A stretch of DNA of 64,000 nucleotides from an uncultured Bacteroidales bacterium (GCA_902778625.1 CACYYM010000020.1:1-64000); one strand, 5' to 3'. Positions 45,259 to 54,259 are shown, counted from the stretch's first letter. Notes: generated by a model from the letters alone, not told the origin. Made by a program: numbers and translations.

Positions 45259-45543
45259 ATGCCGAACCTCGGAAAAGGGACAGAATGCATCAAAATCCTG
45301 CTCTCGCAGGTATCAAAGGACGTGCAGGAACCCCTCGTTCCGATGCTTTTCCCCATTTTAGGCGCACACCTCAGCGGCACAGAATTTCAATATCCTGACC
45401 TTACATGGAAGGAAACGTGCGGTATGATGGCCAATTTGGTGGCCGAAAGTGGCGGAAACAAGGGTCAACTGTCCTATTTGATAGAGGCAATTTGTCGTGA
45501 TTTCCGTCTGCACGACGAGGCCACAACTACACTTGAAATTTGA
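45259..45543 (+). pseudogene. Truncated DUF3987 (VirE/primase-associated) gene
   Basis: A 94-codon frame whose sequence P-L-V-P-M-L-F-P-I-L-G-A-H and F-Q-Y-P-D-L-T-W-K-E, then G-G-N-K-G-Q-L and A-I-C-R-D-F-R-L-H-D-E, matches my recollection of the start of DUF3987 proteins of Bacteroidetes mobile elements. Full members have several hundred residues, so only the first part remains and the frame ends in a stop after T-L-E-I. No partner mobile genes are left nearby. Confidence 0.6.
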
Positions 45544-45610
45544 ACAGAAACAACAACTTTTTTCGCAGAAAATAATCGGCAAAATGCTTGCATAATTCGA
45601 GAATTTTTCG

Positions 45611-45618
45611 TACCTTTG
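45611..45618 (+). promoter_or_regulatory. -7 element before the candidate structured RNA
   Basis: TACCTTTG, with no open frame following. Transcription would start within the first arm of the stem at 45618-45627. Confidence 0.55.
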
Positions 45619-45700
45619 TAGTGGATTTAGAACAGAGGTTCAAGGCATCGAAAACAGGGCCCGTTTCCGCTGCATGAGCTGACGCTCAATAATCCACTAC
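45619..45700 (+). ncRNA. Candidate structured RNA, three-way junction
   Basis: GTAGTGGATT (45618-45627) pairs perfectly with AATCCACTAC (45691-45700). Inside are two hairpins: GCATCGAAAAC with GTTTCCGCTGC around AGGGCCC (45645-45672, two mismatches) and TGAGC-TGAC-GCTCA (45675-45688). A -7 box lies directly upstream and no reading frame covers it. A terminator is not evident. I cannot say which, if any, known RNA family it belongs to. Confidence 0.45.
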
Positions 45701-45763
45701 GAGCCTGCTTACGTTGACTTCGTCGACTTCTGTCACGACTCGGCCAAACGCGAATCAACTCAC

Positions 45764-45856
45764 CACGCCGAGTGAACAGACTCGGCACTGCTAAAATGCA
45801 AATTTAACACGTCGAGGTGCGCAACTCGGCACGTTAAGATGAGCAAAAAGGCACGC
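45764..45856. repeat. 22-bp period array F (five units)
   Basis: CAC-type cores at 45764 (CACGC), 45786 (CACTG), 45808 (CACGT), 45830 (CACGT) and 45852 (CACGC) are exactly 22 bp apart. The rest of the unit is poorly conserved. A hairpin GCCGAGT/ACTCGGC (45767-45786) spans the first unit. The stretch 45857-46000 shows nothing further. Confidence 0.7.
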
Positions 45857-45983
45857 CAGCCTACAGCTTCTCCTTTCTCCTCGTCGCGACTGGATTGGGT
45901 GGTTGATATTCGTCAAGAAATGGGTGGGAAGCCCCTTTTATTGACGAGTTTCGCCTGAAAGCTAAATCTTTTTCGCCTGTTAT

Positions 45984-46015
45984 CTTGGGTAATCCGTAAT
46001 AAAGCCGTACCTTTG
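45984..46015 (+). promoter_or_regulatory. Promoter of the secreted protein at 46118
   Basis: A weak -33 (CTTG at 45984-45987) lies 20 bp before TACCTTTG (46008-46015). The leader is about 95 nt. Confidence 0.6.
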
Positions 46016-46117
46016 CACCCGTTTTGAGCAAAAAAGAGAGCTTTTAGCAAGAAAACGCCCCCGAAATTGCCCAAAACAACAGAACGAGAAAAGATTGATT
46101 AATAACAAATAAACACA

Positions 46118-47314
46118 ATGAAAAATTATTTCACAAAAATGATGGCTCTTGCATGCATGTTCATGCTTGTAGGAGCAAATGCCTGGGGTGCAGTAGAGAC
46201 TTGGACGGGCACAAGTTTATCTCTTACTAATAATGCATGGAATCAACTTGGTAGTACAAGCGTCTATGTTAAAGGTGGGGATATGCAATATAATCCTACT
46301 AATCATGGAATACGATTTGGTTACGTTGCTGGTTATCATGATACCCGTGATACAAATGGTCTTATAAAATCCGAAAAAGATGGAGTAGTCACTATTACAA
46401 TACAGTCTTATAAAACTGCTGAACACTTTATCGTGACAGACCAAACGACAGGTACTTCTTTTACTACTGATCACTCCCAGCCTGTTGACAACACTTCTGG
46501 CGGTGGTGTTTCTGTTACATTTGAAATGAAAGCGGGTAGGGAGTATTTCATGGAGATGTCAAGTAAAAATAATATTTATTTGAAGAAGGTGCAATTATAT
46601 GATGAGGATGAAATCCTCACATTAGATGAAACAGTTGCGAATGCTACTAATAAATCTACCATATCAAGTTCTACCAGTAAGAAATGTATTAAGCTTAATA
46701 GGACACTCAAAGGTGGAATATGGAATACATTCTGTCTTCCAATGACTATCCAAGCAGAGCAACTTGTAATAAGTGATGGTGTATATGCTTTGGGTTCCTA
46801 TAACAGCGGTTCACAGGAAGTTACCTTTACTAAGAGCACAACTTTGCAAGCCAATACTCCTTATTTGATTAAGCCTGCAGCAGATGTTGTTAATCCCTCA
46901 TTTGTAGGCACTATTGTAAATGCCTCAACACCAACTGCTTCAAGTAACGGTCTTAATTTCGTTGGTGTATATGGCGTTGAGAAAATCTTTACTACCGGTG
47001 ATGATGCATCTACTAAGTTCTATTTGAATAGTACTGGACATTTTGTATATCCTACTAACGATGAGGGCAACAATGGTAACATGAAAGGCTTCCGTGCATA
47101 TTTTGAATGGGCTAATGGCGCTCCCGCACATAGCAATGTAAAAGCTATGACCTTTACCTTCGAAGATGATGCAACTGGTATCATTAAGGTTGAGAACGAT
47201 CCCTTCCAGGAGAATGGTAATGTTTATACTATAGATGGCCGCAACATGGGCAACGCTAAGAACCTCTCTCGTGGCCTTTACATCCAGAACGGTCGCAAGT
47301 TCGTCGTGAAGTAA
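46118..47314 (+). CDS. Secreted protein with C-terminal sorting-like motif
   Basis: A 398-residue protein with a signal peptide (1-24, cut after A-W-G-A). The middle is rich in Ser/Thr/Asn and beta strands. One part (G-G-I-W-N-T-F-C-L-P-M-T-I) is common in Prevotella surface proteins. It ends V-Y-T-I-D-G-R, then L-S-R-G-L-Y-I-Q-N-G-R-K-F-V-V-K, the short C-terminal domain seen in proteins sorted to the surface in this group. A similar ending occurs in the gene cut by the right edge. The function is unknown; DNA is AT-richer than the neighbours. Confidence 0.8.
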   Translation: MKNYFTKMMALACMFMLVGANAWGAVETWTGTSLSLTNNAWNQLGSTSVYVKGGDMQYNPTNHGIRFGYVAGYHDTRDTNGLIKSEKDGVVTITIQSYKTAEHFIVTDQTTGTSFTTDHSQPVDNTSGGGVSVTFEMKAGREYFMEMSSKNNIYLKKVQLYDEDEILTLDETVANATNKSTISSSTSKKCIKLNRTLKGGIWNTFCLPMTIQAEQLVISDGVYALGSYNSGSQEVTFTKSTTLQANTPYLIKPAADVVNPSFVGTIVNASTPTASSNGLNFVGVYGVEKIFTTGDDASTKFYLNSTGHFVYPTNDEGNNGNMKGFRAYFEWANGAPAHSNVKAMTFTFEDDATGIIKVENDPFQENGNVYTIDGRNMGNAKNLSRGLYIQNGRKFVVK

Positions 47315-47359
47315 TAAGGTAATATATAATAAGGTAAACAATTCAAAATACATACGAAA

Positions 47360-47545
47360 ATGAAGAAACAATATATAGCTCCCTCACAGTTTGTAGTGAA
47401 TCTTATGGGAACAGCCATAATTGCAGCATCTGCTCAAATGGATGGTACTACTGGTATAAACATGAATAATGTATCAGCCGACGATGGTAATGCATATGAT
47501 GGTGCAGCCGTTAAGGGTGCCAACGCTTGGGACGAAGAATGGTAA
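47360..47545 (+). CDS. Small 61-residue protein, unknown function
   Basis: Begins M-K-K-Q-Y-I-A-P-S-Q-F-V-V-N and lacks a clear signal peptide. The second half is acidic and aromatic (D-D-G-N-A-Y-D-G-A-A and W-D-E-E-W). Similar short proteins beginning M-K-K-x-Y-x-x-P are common in Bacteroidales. It lies 45 bp after the secreted protein, before a strong terminator, so the two are probably one transcript. Confidence 0.65.
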   Translation: MKKQYIAPSQFVVNLMGTAIIAASAQMDGTTGINMNNVSADDGNAYDGAAVKGANAWDEEW

Positions 47546-47581
47546 ACTAACCTATCGATATACATTATTATATTATATATG

Positions 47582-47618
47582 GCTCCGCTATCTTTAAAGG
47601 TGGCGGAGCTTTTTTTGT
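47582..47618 (+). terminator. Intrinsic terminator
   Basis: GCTCCGC (47582-47588) pairs with GCGGAGC (47603-47609), followed by seven or more T. The inner part can extend the stem. Confidence 0.9.
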
Positions 47619-47661
47619 GTTTTTTAATCTTTCAGATTCTTCAATATCTAATTTTTCTTCG

Positions 47662-47669
47662 TATCTTTG
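47662..47669 (+). promoter_or_regulatory. -7 element for the coiled-coil/trmB unit
   Basis: TATCTTTG, 33 bp before the ATG at 47703. No clean -33 box. Confidence 0.55.
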
Positions 47670-47702
47670 CAAACGGAATATTAAAACAACGGACAAAAGC
47701 TT

Positions 47703-48578
47703 ATGGACAAGAAAACGAAGATAATCCTTACTCTGATTGCACTCGCAGCAGCTTGCGTTATCGGTTTCCTCCTCTACACCATGCGTCAGCAGACTATCGA
47801 AAGCAAACAAATGCTCGAACTGGCTGAGATGGATAAGCTCGAGATGGAGAACGAGTACGAACAGTTCGCCATGCAGTATAACGAGATGAAGACGCAGATC
47901 AATAACGACTCGCTCGTAGCCCAGCTCGAGATGGAGCAGAAGCGCACAGAGGAACTGCTGGAGGAACTGAGAAGGGTGAAGAGTAGTGATGCTGCCGAAA
48001 TCATGCGACTGAAGAAGGAGCTCGCCACTCTTCGTGAGGTGCTGCGCAGCTATGTCTTGCAAATCGACTCGCTCAACCGCATGAACGAGGCTCTGACGCA
48101 GGAGAACTCGAACCTCAAGACGCAGAATGAGCAAGCTCGTCAGCACATCTCGAACCTCTCGACCGAGAACGAGTCGCTCTCCGACAAGGTGGCAATCGCC
48201 AGTCAGCTCGACGCAACTGGCATCTATGCCGTTGGTCACAACAAGAAAGGCAAGGCTGCGAAGAAGATTGCGGACGTCAAGAAGTTCGTCATCGGCTTTA
48301 CTATTGCCCGTAATGTCACGACCTCGACAGGCATCCGAAGCCTTTATATCCGCATCACGACACCCACGGGTGATGTCCTCACCAAAGGCGGAACCTTCGC
48401 CTACGAGAACCGTCAGCTCGAGTACAGCATCCGCAAGGATATCGAATACACAGGCGAGGAGCAAAGCGTAACGGTTTACTGGGATGTGGCTGAGGCACTT
48501 AGTGCAGGCAATTATCGTGTAGACATCTTTGCCGACGGTCACAACATCGGCACCACACATTTCGCATTCGACAAGTAA
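47703..48578 (+). CDS. Membrane-anchored coiled-coil protein, unknown function
   Basis: A 291-residue protein with one N-terminal membrane helix (about 8-26), a long coiled coil (about 30-165, rich in Glu, Leu, Lys and Gln) and a C-terminal beta domain. That domain contains [10 protein letters not shown] and [14 protein letters not shown]. The topology implies an inner-membrane anchor with the rest in the periplasm. Its stop overlaps the trmB start by one base (TAATG), so the two are translated together, yet no functional link is known. Confidence 0.75.
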   Translation: MDKKTKIILTLIALAAACVIGFLLYTMRQQTIESKQMLELAEMDKLEMENEYEQFAMQYNEMKTQINNDSLVAQLEMEQKRTEELLEELRRVKSSDAAEIMRLKKELATLREVLRSYVLQIDSLNRMNEALTQENSNLKTQNEQARQHISNLSTENESLSDKVAIASQLDATGIYAVGHNKKGKAAKKIADVKKFVIGFTIARNVTTSTGIRSLYIRITTPTGDVLTKGGTFAYENRQLEYSIRKDIEYTGEEQSVTVYWDVAEALSAGNYRVDIFADGHNIGTTHFAFDK

Positions 48579-49351
48579 TGAGCAAAGGAAAGCTGGCTAA
48601 GTTTGCCGAGATGGCAGAGAACCCTCTCGTGGTGGAATGCCCTATGGCAGCCCGTATGCAGGAGGAGTTCCCGCTTCGTGGCAAGTGGCACGCAGAGTTC
48701 TTCCACAACCAGAACCCTATCGTGCTCGAGCTTGGCTGCGGCAGGGGCGAATACACTGTGGGGCTTGGGAAGCAGATGCCGGAGAAGAACTTCATCGGTG
48801 TTGACATCAAAGGCGCTCGCATGTGGACAGGCGCAAAGGAAGCGCTTCAGACCGGCATGAAGAATGTCGGATTCCTGCGTACGAACATCGAGTTCATCCA
48901 GCGCTTCTTCTGTCCAAACGAAGTCAGCGAGATATGGCTCACCTTCTCCGACCCGCAGATGAAGAAGGTCACCAAGCGACTCACCAGCACTTACTTCCTC
49001 GAGCGATACCGTCAGTTCCTTCAGGATGGCGGCTTCGTTCACCTCAAGACCGACTCGAACTTCCTCTTCACCTATACCGAAGAGCTGCTCAAGGCAAACG
49101 GCATCGAGGCAGAGTTCAAGACACGCAATCTGTATGGCTCTTCTGCCTCGGGGGACGGGCTAGGCGAGGAGGCAGCTTCCATCCAAACCTACTACGAAAG
49201 CATGTGGCGGGCTCGCGGTATCGACATCAAGTACCTTTGCTTCCGACTCCGTCAGGGCACACCTCTCGTCGAACCCGAAGTAGAGATACCGCTCGACGAA
49301 TACCGCTCCTACAGCCGCGAGAAGCGAAGTGGCTGCGAGAGACACGTCTGA
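48578..49351 (+). CDS. trmB: tRNA (guanine-N7-)-methyltransferase TrmB
   Basis: A 257-residue SAM-dependent enzyme that methylates G46 in the tRNA variable loop. SAM motif I is [10 protein letters not shown]. The Asp of G-V-D-I-K-G follows, and the substrate loop is T-F-S-D-P-Q-M-K-K, which replaces the proteobacterial F-P-D-P-W form, a usual Bacteroidetes variation. The C-terminus has [15 protein letters not shown]. It is coupled to the upstream coiled-coil gene. Confidence 0.93.
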   Translation: MSKGKLAKFAEMAENPLVVECPMAARMQEEFPLRGKWHAEFFHNQNPIVLELGCGRGEYTVGLGKQMPEKNFIGVDIKGARMWTGAKEALQTGMKNVGFLRTNIEFIQRFFCPNEVSEIWLTFSDPQMKKVTKRLTSTYFLERYRQFLQDGGFVHLKTDSNFLFTYTEELLKANGIEAEFKTRNLYGSSASGDGLGEEAASIQTYYESMWRARGIDIKYLCFRLRQGTPLVEPEVEIPLDEYRSYSREKRSGCERHV

Positions 49352-49404
49352 CCCTTATACATTATATATAATATATAGTATTAACCCTCAAAACATTTAC
49401 AGTT

Positions 49405-49563
49405 ATGAAGAAGTATGTTTGTGAAGTATGTGGTTGGGAGTACGATCCCGAAGTAGGCGTACCCGAAAAGGGCATAGCTCCAGGCACACCTTGGGAAGAG
49501 GTTCCCGAAGACTTCGAATGCCCGCTGTGTGGCGTAGGCAAAGACCAGTTTAGCCCCTCCTAA
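49405..49563 (+). CDS. Rubredoxin
   Basis: A 52-residue protein that binds one iron through Cys6, Cys9 (C-E-V-C-G), Cys39 and Cys42 (C-P-L-C-G). [12 protein letters not shown] is the typical linker. It is a small electron carrier in anaerobes, for example to peroxide-reducing enzymes. The last residues and the TAA stop at 49561-49563 are formed by a dispersed C-rich repeat. It lies 53 bp after trmB. Confidence 0.96.
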   Translation: MKKYVCEVCGWEYDPEVGVPEKGIAPGTPWEEVPEDFECPLCGVGKDQFSPS

Positions 49564-49586
49564 ATCCTCCCCTCAAGGGAAGGACT
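49554..49586. repeat. Dispersed element overlapping the rubredoxin stop
   Basis: CCCCTCCTAAATCCTCCCCT... with the AAGGGAAGGACTT end matches the copy inside rho at 10316-10347 with few differences. Here it supplies the final codons and stop of rubredoxin. Confidence 0.7.
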
Positions 49587-49599
49587 TTATGTTAGGATA

Positions 49600-50271
49600 A
49601 TGAACAAGTTCCCTCGCGTCGGTTCTGCAGCTGAGCTGATGACACTTATCGACGAGATTGGCTTCCTGCCTTTGCTCGATAGCGGCATCTATGGCTTTTC
49701 GGCAGAAGACATAGTCGATGAGGACTGCCGCTATGTCGTCTTTTCCGATGGAGGCTGGGACTGGCCGCTCTGGAAGTGGAAAGGTCAGATAGTGACCGAT
49801 ATGCCTTGCCTCTACGGAAAGTTCTTCAACAAGAAGGCAGGCTTCATCAGCAAAACGTGGTGGGCAGACTTCTGCAACTACCGGCGCAGCAAGTTCCCCC
49901 TTCCTGAAAGTGATTCCATCGAAGGTTCCATCCTCGATACACTCAGGATGACAGGAAGCCTTATCACTAGGGAGCTGAGGACAGCTTGCGGCTTCAACGG
50001 GAAAGGTATGCGGTCGAAGTTCGACGGCTACATCACCAAGTTGGAGATGGCGACGTATATTGTTACGGAAGACTTCGTGTATCCTCAGGACAAGCACGGC
50101 AAGGAATACGGCTGGGGCTGGTCCTTGCTCAACACACCCGAAGCGCTTTATGGCAAAGAAGCCTGCACATGCAGCCGCTCTCCGGAAGACTCTTTCCAAA
50201 GACTCGTCGCTCAGTTCAAGAAGATATTGCCAGAAGCAACAGAAAATCAGATACTAAGACTTATTGGTTAA
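49600..50271 (+). CDS. AlkZ-related winged-helix protein
   Basis: A 223-residue protein with the pattern W-P-L-W-K-W-K-G, then Y-G-K-F-F-N-K-K-A-G-F-I-S and F-C-N-Y-R-R. The later part has L-R-T-A-C-G-F-N-G-K-G-M-R-S-K-F-D and Y-G-W-G-W-S. I recognise this as the Bacteroidetes family labelled AlkZ-related, after the interstrand-crosslink glycosylase AlkZ. Whether it acts on DNA is not shown. It begins 36 bp after rubredoxin. Confidence 0.65.
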   Translation: MNKFPRVGSAAELMTLIDEIGFLPLLDSGIYGFSAEDIVDEDCRYVVFSDGGWDWPLWKWKGQIVTDMPCLYGKFFNKKAGFISKTWWADFCNYRRSKFPLPESDSIEGSILDTLRMTGSLITRELRTACGFNGKGMRSKFDGYITKLEMATYIVTEDFVYPQDKHGKEYGWGWSLLNTPEALYGKEACTCSRSPEDSFQRLVAQFKKILPEATENQILRLIG

Positions 50272-50610
50272 TTGAAGATAACAAAGAGACATATTGCTTC
50301 GTGGGTATTGTTGGCAGTGTACCTGCCGATGCTACTCATCTCGTCGCTCCACATCCATGAGACTCCGGAATATGGTGAGGCGTGTGTCGAGTGTGTGCAT
50401 CATCAGTGCCACGGACACCTGTCGCAGCTCTCGGACGGACTGCACCAGTGCGTATTGTGTCAAATTCTCACGCTGACATATATCGCTACCGCAGTCGGGC
50501 CCTTGCTTTGTTATCTGTATAAGGGGAAGGCTACTTATGCTCTTTTTCGTCAGACGCCTTGTCTGACGTCCTACGGATTAATAAGCCTTCGTGCTCCTCC
50601 TGCTGTTTGA
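50272..50610 (+). CDS. Small His/Cys-rich membrane protein before a TonB receptor
   Basis: About 112 residues if a TTG directly after the previous stop is used; the first ATG in frame is 19 codons on and would cut the charged N-region. The first helix (S-W-V-L-L-A-V-Y-L-P-M-L-L-I-S-S-L) is followed by H-I-H-E, C-V-E-C-V-H-H-Q-C-H-G-H and C-V-L-C-Q, a dense set of potential metal ligands. A second helix follows. I do not know the family name. Its place before the TonB receptor suggests metal handling. Confidence 0.6.
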   Translation: MKITKRHIASWVLLAVYLPMLLISSLHIHETPEYGEACVECVHHQCHGHLSQLSDGLHQCVLCQILTLTYIATAVGPLLCYLYKGKATYALFRQTPCLTSYGLISLRAPPAV

Positions 50611-50737
50611 GATACAATGAGAGCAATCTCTCTGTATAGTTTCTAAACGGACAATCAGCATTATTTAATTACTCCTGACTGCCACCCTAATGGTGTGAGC
50701 AGCGGAGGACACGTAGACATTATTAATTTGAACCAAT

Positions 50738-52843
50738 ATGAAACACAATTATATACATATAGGAGTCTGTCTTTGGGCAGTCTCTCTATCTGTCTGTGCT
50801 CAGGACATACACGAGCACAGCGCTTGTCTGGACGACAGCATCAGCCCGATGAAGGAAGCCATCCTGAGCGAAGTGACGGTGCAAGGTATTGCAGGAATTC
50901 AGCGACTCAAGGATGCGGCTTCGCCCTTCATGGTCGTCTCGCCTAAACAGCTGCATAATGCTCTTGGCACGAACCTCGTTGATGCAGTCGGTCATCTGCC
51001 TGGACTTTCCCAGATAAGCACAGGAACAGGCATCTCGAAGCCCGTCATCCGTGGTCTTGGCTACAATCGTGTTGTCGTTGTTGACCAAGGGATTCGTCAA
51101 GAAGGTCAGCAATGGGGCGACGAGCATGGGCTTGAGGTTGACGAAGAAGGTGTTCATTCAGTGGAAGTTCTGAAAGGTCCTGCTTCGCTCATGTATGGCA
51201 GTGACGCCATTGCTGGCGTGATGATTCTGCATCCCGAACATCCTCTTGAAGTCGGCACGATGCAGGTAAAAGTCGGCAGCCAATACCAAAGCAACAACGG
51301 CCTCTACGACTACCATGTCGGCTTTGCGGGCAACGTGAAAGGCTTCGTCTGGAACTGGCACTTCCTCGATAAGGCTGCACATTGCTACAAGAACGATGCC
51401 GACGGTTATGTCCCAGGGTCTTTCTTCAAAGAAAGAGACGTTCAGGGAATGTTCGGACTCAACAAAGGTTGGGGACACAGCTGGCTTCGCTTCTCCCGCG
51501 TCAACTTCACTCCAGGCATCACAGAAGGCGAACTTGTTGGGGGCGACTTTAATGGCAAGAGCTACGGCATCACCTCGCCTTATCAGAAAGTGTTTCACTA
51601 TAAAGCCGTCAGCGATAATGCCTGGTACTTTGGCGACGGCACATTGAAGGCCATCGTTGGCTATCAGCAGAACTATCGCAGGGAGTTCGAGGAGGAAGAG
51701 GAAGCCGAATTGGCGATGAGACTGCACACTGTCAATTATGACATCAAGTACCTTCACACCCTTCCCCACGATTGGAAGATTGCGACAGGTATTGGTGGTA
51801 TGTGGCAAAGGAATGTCAATCAGGGCGAGGAGTACTTGATTCCTGACCATCACCTGTTCGACATCGGATTCTTCGCAACGGCAGAGTGGGAATGGGAGAA
51901 GTGGCACTTCTCTGGTGGCGCTCGTTTCGATAACCGACACCTCAACACATCTTCATTAATAGAAGAAGACGAGTTGCGCTTCGAAGCCTTGAACAAGAAC
52001 TTTACAGGCGTGACAGGCAGCCTTGGTGCGGTGTGGAATGTGACCGACAAGCTTAACCTTCGACTCAATGCGGCACGTGGTTTCCGCGCTCCGACGGTTA
52101 GCGAGCTCTCCTCGAACGGTGTGCACGAAGGCAGCATTCAATATGAATTAGGTAACGAAGACCTCAAGGCAGAGAAGAGCACACAGCTCGATTTGGGACT
52201 CGACTATACTTCTCATTACGTGAGCCTTCAGGCATCACTCTTCTGCAACTGGATAGACGACTACATCTTCCTCGCTCGTCTTCCCTTCGAGACCGACGGT
52301 TATCGCACATATCAGTACCGTCAAGGCGATGCAAGACTGATGGGTGGCGAAGTCTCGCTTGACGTTCATCCCTTCAACCCCTTGCACATTCAGAATGCCT
52401 TCAGCTATGTTCGAGGCATGCAGCTTCATCAGCCAGACGAGGCAAAGAATCTTCCCATGATGCCAGCACCTAAGTGGACGTGCGACGTGCGCTATGAGTT
52501 CCCTGACTTTGCCAAAGGTCATTGCCGACGCACTTTCCTTGCTTTTGGCTCGGAGCTGAACTTCCGACAGAACAAGTTCTATGCAGTCGACGACACAGAG
52601 ACAGCGACGCCGAGCTATGCACTCTTCAACCTGTCTGCGGGCATGGACCTGCACGTCTTCGGCCACAACTGCATCGAACTCACACTTTCCTGCCAGAACC
52701 TCTTCGACAAAGTTTATCAGCCGCACCTTTCCCGACTGAAGTATGTCGACACAAACAGCGCTTTGGGCAGGCAAGGCATCTCGGCTATGGGCAGAAACTT
52801 CTGCATCAAGGTCAACGTACCTATCGACATACATCTTAAATAG
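50738..52843 (+). CDS. TonB-dependent receptor, possibly for a metal
   Basis: A 701-residue outer-membrane receptor. The signal peptide ends at C-A-Q (residue 22). The segment D-I-H-E-H-S-A-C is His/Cys rich. The plug has L-S-E-V-T-V-Q-G, I-R-G-L-G-Y-N-R-V-V-V-V-D-Q-G and S-V-E-V-L-K-G-P-A-S-L-M-Y-G, with the loop Q-Q-W-G-D-E-H-G. The barrel ends N-F-C-I-K-V-N-V-P-I. The G-D-E-H-G loop and upstream His/Cys protein recall ZnuD-like receptors, but the ligand is inferred only. Confidence 0.85.
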   Translation: MKHNYIHIGVCLWAVSLSVCAQDIHEHSACLDDSISPMKEAILSEVTVQGIAGIQRLKDAASPFMVVSPKQLHNALGTNLVDAVGHLPGLSQISTGTGISKPVIRGLGYNRVVVVDQGIRQEGQQWGDEHGLEVDEEGVHSVEVLKGPASLMYGSDAIAGVMILHPEHPLEVGTMQVKVGSQYQSNNGLYDYHVGFAGNVKGFVWNWHFLDKAAHCYKNDADGYVPGSFFKERDVQGMFGLNKGWGHSWLRFSRVNFTPGITEGELVGGDFNGKSYGITSPYQKVFHYKAVSDNAWYFGDGTLKAIVGYQQNYRREFEEEEEAELAMRLHTVNYDIKYLHTLPHDWKIATGIGGMWQRNVNQGEEYLIPDHHLFDIGFFATAEWEWEKWHFSGGARFDNRHLNTSSLIEEDELRFEALNKNFTGVTGSLGAVWNVTDKLNLRLNAARGFRAPTVSELSSNGVHEGSIQYELGNEDLKAEKSTQLDLGLDYTSHYVSLQASLFCNWIDDYIFLARLPFETDGYRTYQYRQGDARLMGGEVSLDVHPFNPLHIQNAFSYVRGMQLHQPDEAKNLPMMPAPKWTCDVRYEFPDFAKGHCRRTFLAFGSELNFRQNKFYAVDDTETATPSYALFNLSAGMDLHVFGHNCIELTLSCQNLFDKVYQPHLSRLKYVDTNSALGRQGISAMGRNFCIKVNVPIDIHLK

Positions 52844-52846
52844 ATA

Positions 52847-54259
52847 ATGAAGGGCGGCAATCGCACATACATCGCCATCGACCTCAAGTCGTTCTATGCC
52901 AGCGTGGAATGCGTGGAACGAGGGCTCAACCCACTTACCGCAAAGTTGGTTGTGGCAGACGAGAGCAGGACAGACAAAACCATCTGTCTTGCTGTCTCGC
53001 CTGCTCTGAAGGCATATGGCATTCCTGGCAGGGCGCGACTCTTCGAGGCCAAGCAGAAGGCTCGGGGTATCGAGTTCATCATTGCCAAGCCGCGAATGGC
53101 AAAGTACATCGAGGTGAGCTGCCAAATCTACGACATCTACCTGAAGTACGTTGCACCCGAGGATATCCACGTCTATAGCATAGACGAGGTCTTCATGGAC
53201 GTCACGGACTACCTTGCGTCCTACAAGAAGACGGCTCACCAGCTGACAATCACCATCATACGCGATGTCCTGATGCAGACAGGCATTACGGCAACTGCGG
53301 GAATCGGCACGAACATGTATCTCGCCAAGGTCGCGATGGACATTGTGGCGAAGAAGATGCCTGCCGACAAGGACGGTGTGCGTATTGCGGAGCTCGACGA
53401 GATGTCGTATCGCAAGCAGCTATGGGACCATCATCCCTTGACGGACTTCTGGCGAGTGGGGCACGGCATCGCCGACAGGTTGGCACGTTACGGCCTCGAC
53501 ACGATGGGCAAGATAGCGCGCCAGTCTGTCGATAACGAGGAGCTGCTCTACAAGCTCTTCGGCGTGAATGCCGAGCTGCTGATAGATCATGCATGGGGTT
53601 GGGAGCCCTGTACCATTGACCTGGTTAAGGCATACAAGCCCGAGACGAACTCGATGAGCAGCGGTCAGGTGTTGACAGAGCCCTACACCTTCGAGAAGGC
53701 ACGCTACGTCGTGATGGAAATGGCAGATGCCATCAGCCTTGACCTCGTTGAGAAGCGTCTCGTCACCAACCAGCTTGTGCTGACCGTCAGCTACGACCGC
53801 GAGAGCCTTACAAGGCCGGAAATAGCCTCGAAGTATCATGGCGAAATTGTGATGGACCACTATGGCCGTCCTGTTCCTAAGCATGCTCACGGGACAGCCA
53901 ACCTTGCCAGTCATTCCTCCTCGAGCAAGGAAATCATCGGAGCAGTTATGTCGCTGTACGACAGCATAGTTAACAAGGATTTGTTGATACGCCGCTTGAA
54001 CATCTCGACGAACCACGTTATTAGGGAAGAAGGAAGAGGGAAGAAGGAAGATGAGCAAAGTTTGCAACTCGACCTCTTTACGGATTATGATGCCATTGCC
54101 AAGGAGGAACGGGCGAAGAAGAAAGAGCGCAGGATGCAGGAGGCCGTGCTGAACATAAAGAAGCGTTTCGGCAAGAATGCCATCCTGAAAGGTACAAGTT
54201 TTGCCGAAGGTGCGACAGCCAAAGAGCGCAACAGGCAGATAGGAGGACACAAAGCATGA
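52847..54259 (+). CDS. Y-family DNA polymerase, UvrX/DinB-like
   Basis: A 470-residue translesion polymerase. Catalytic residues are Asp12 (I-A-I-D-L-K-S-F-Y-A-S-V-E) and Asp113/Glu114 (Y-S-I-D-E-V-F-M-D). G-I-G-T-N-M-Y-L-A-K is the thumb region and F-W-R-V-G-H-G-I the helix-hairpin-helix. The C-terminal little-finger domain runs from about 260. It overlaps by 4 bp with a small YolD-like gene, an arrangement best known for the UvrX group. It starts 3 bp after the TonB receptor, probably a chance neighbour. Confidence 0.93.
   Translation: MKGGNRTYIAIDLKSFYASVECVERGLNPLTAKLVVADESRTDKTICLAVSPALKAYGIPGRARLFEAKQKARGIEFIIAKPRMAKYIEVSCQIYDIYLKYVAPEDIHVYSIDEVFMDVTDYLASYKKTAHQLTITIIRDVLMQTGITATAGIGTNMYLAKVAMDIVAKKMPADKDGVRIAELDEMSYRKQLWDHHPLTDFWRVGHGIADRLARYGLDTMGKIARQSVDNEELLYKLFGVNAELLIDHAWGWEPCTIDLVKAYKPETNSMSSGQVLTEPYTFEKARYVVMEMADAISLDLVEKRLVTNQLVLTVSYDRESLTRPEIASKYHGEIVMDHYGRPVPKHAHGTANLASHSSSSKEIIGAVMSLYDSIVNKDLLIRRLNISTNHVIREEGRGKKEDEQSLQLDLFTDYDAIAKEERAKKKERRMQEAVLNIKKRFGKNAILKGTSFAEGATAKERNRQIGGHKA

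Noticed and set aside
45611..45700. Invertible promoter flanked by inverted repeats
   Set aside because: The -7 box lies outside the inverted arms, so inversion would not flip the promoter; no invertase gene is nearby.
50671..50700. CTCCTGACT resembling a B12-box before the TonB receptor
   Set aside because: The match is on the strand opposite to the gene and the rest of a cobalamin riboswitch is missing.
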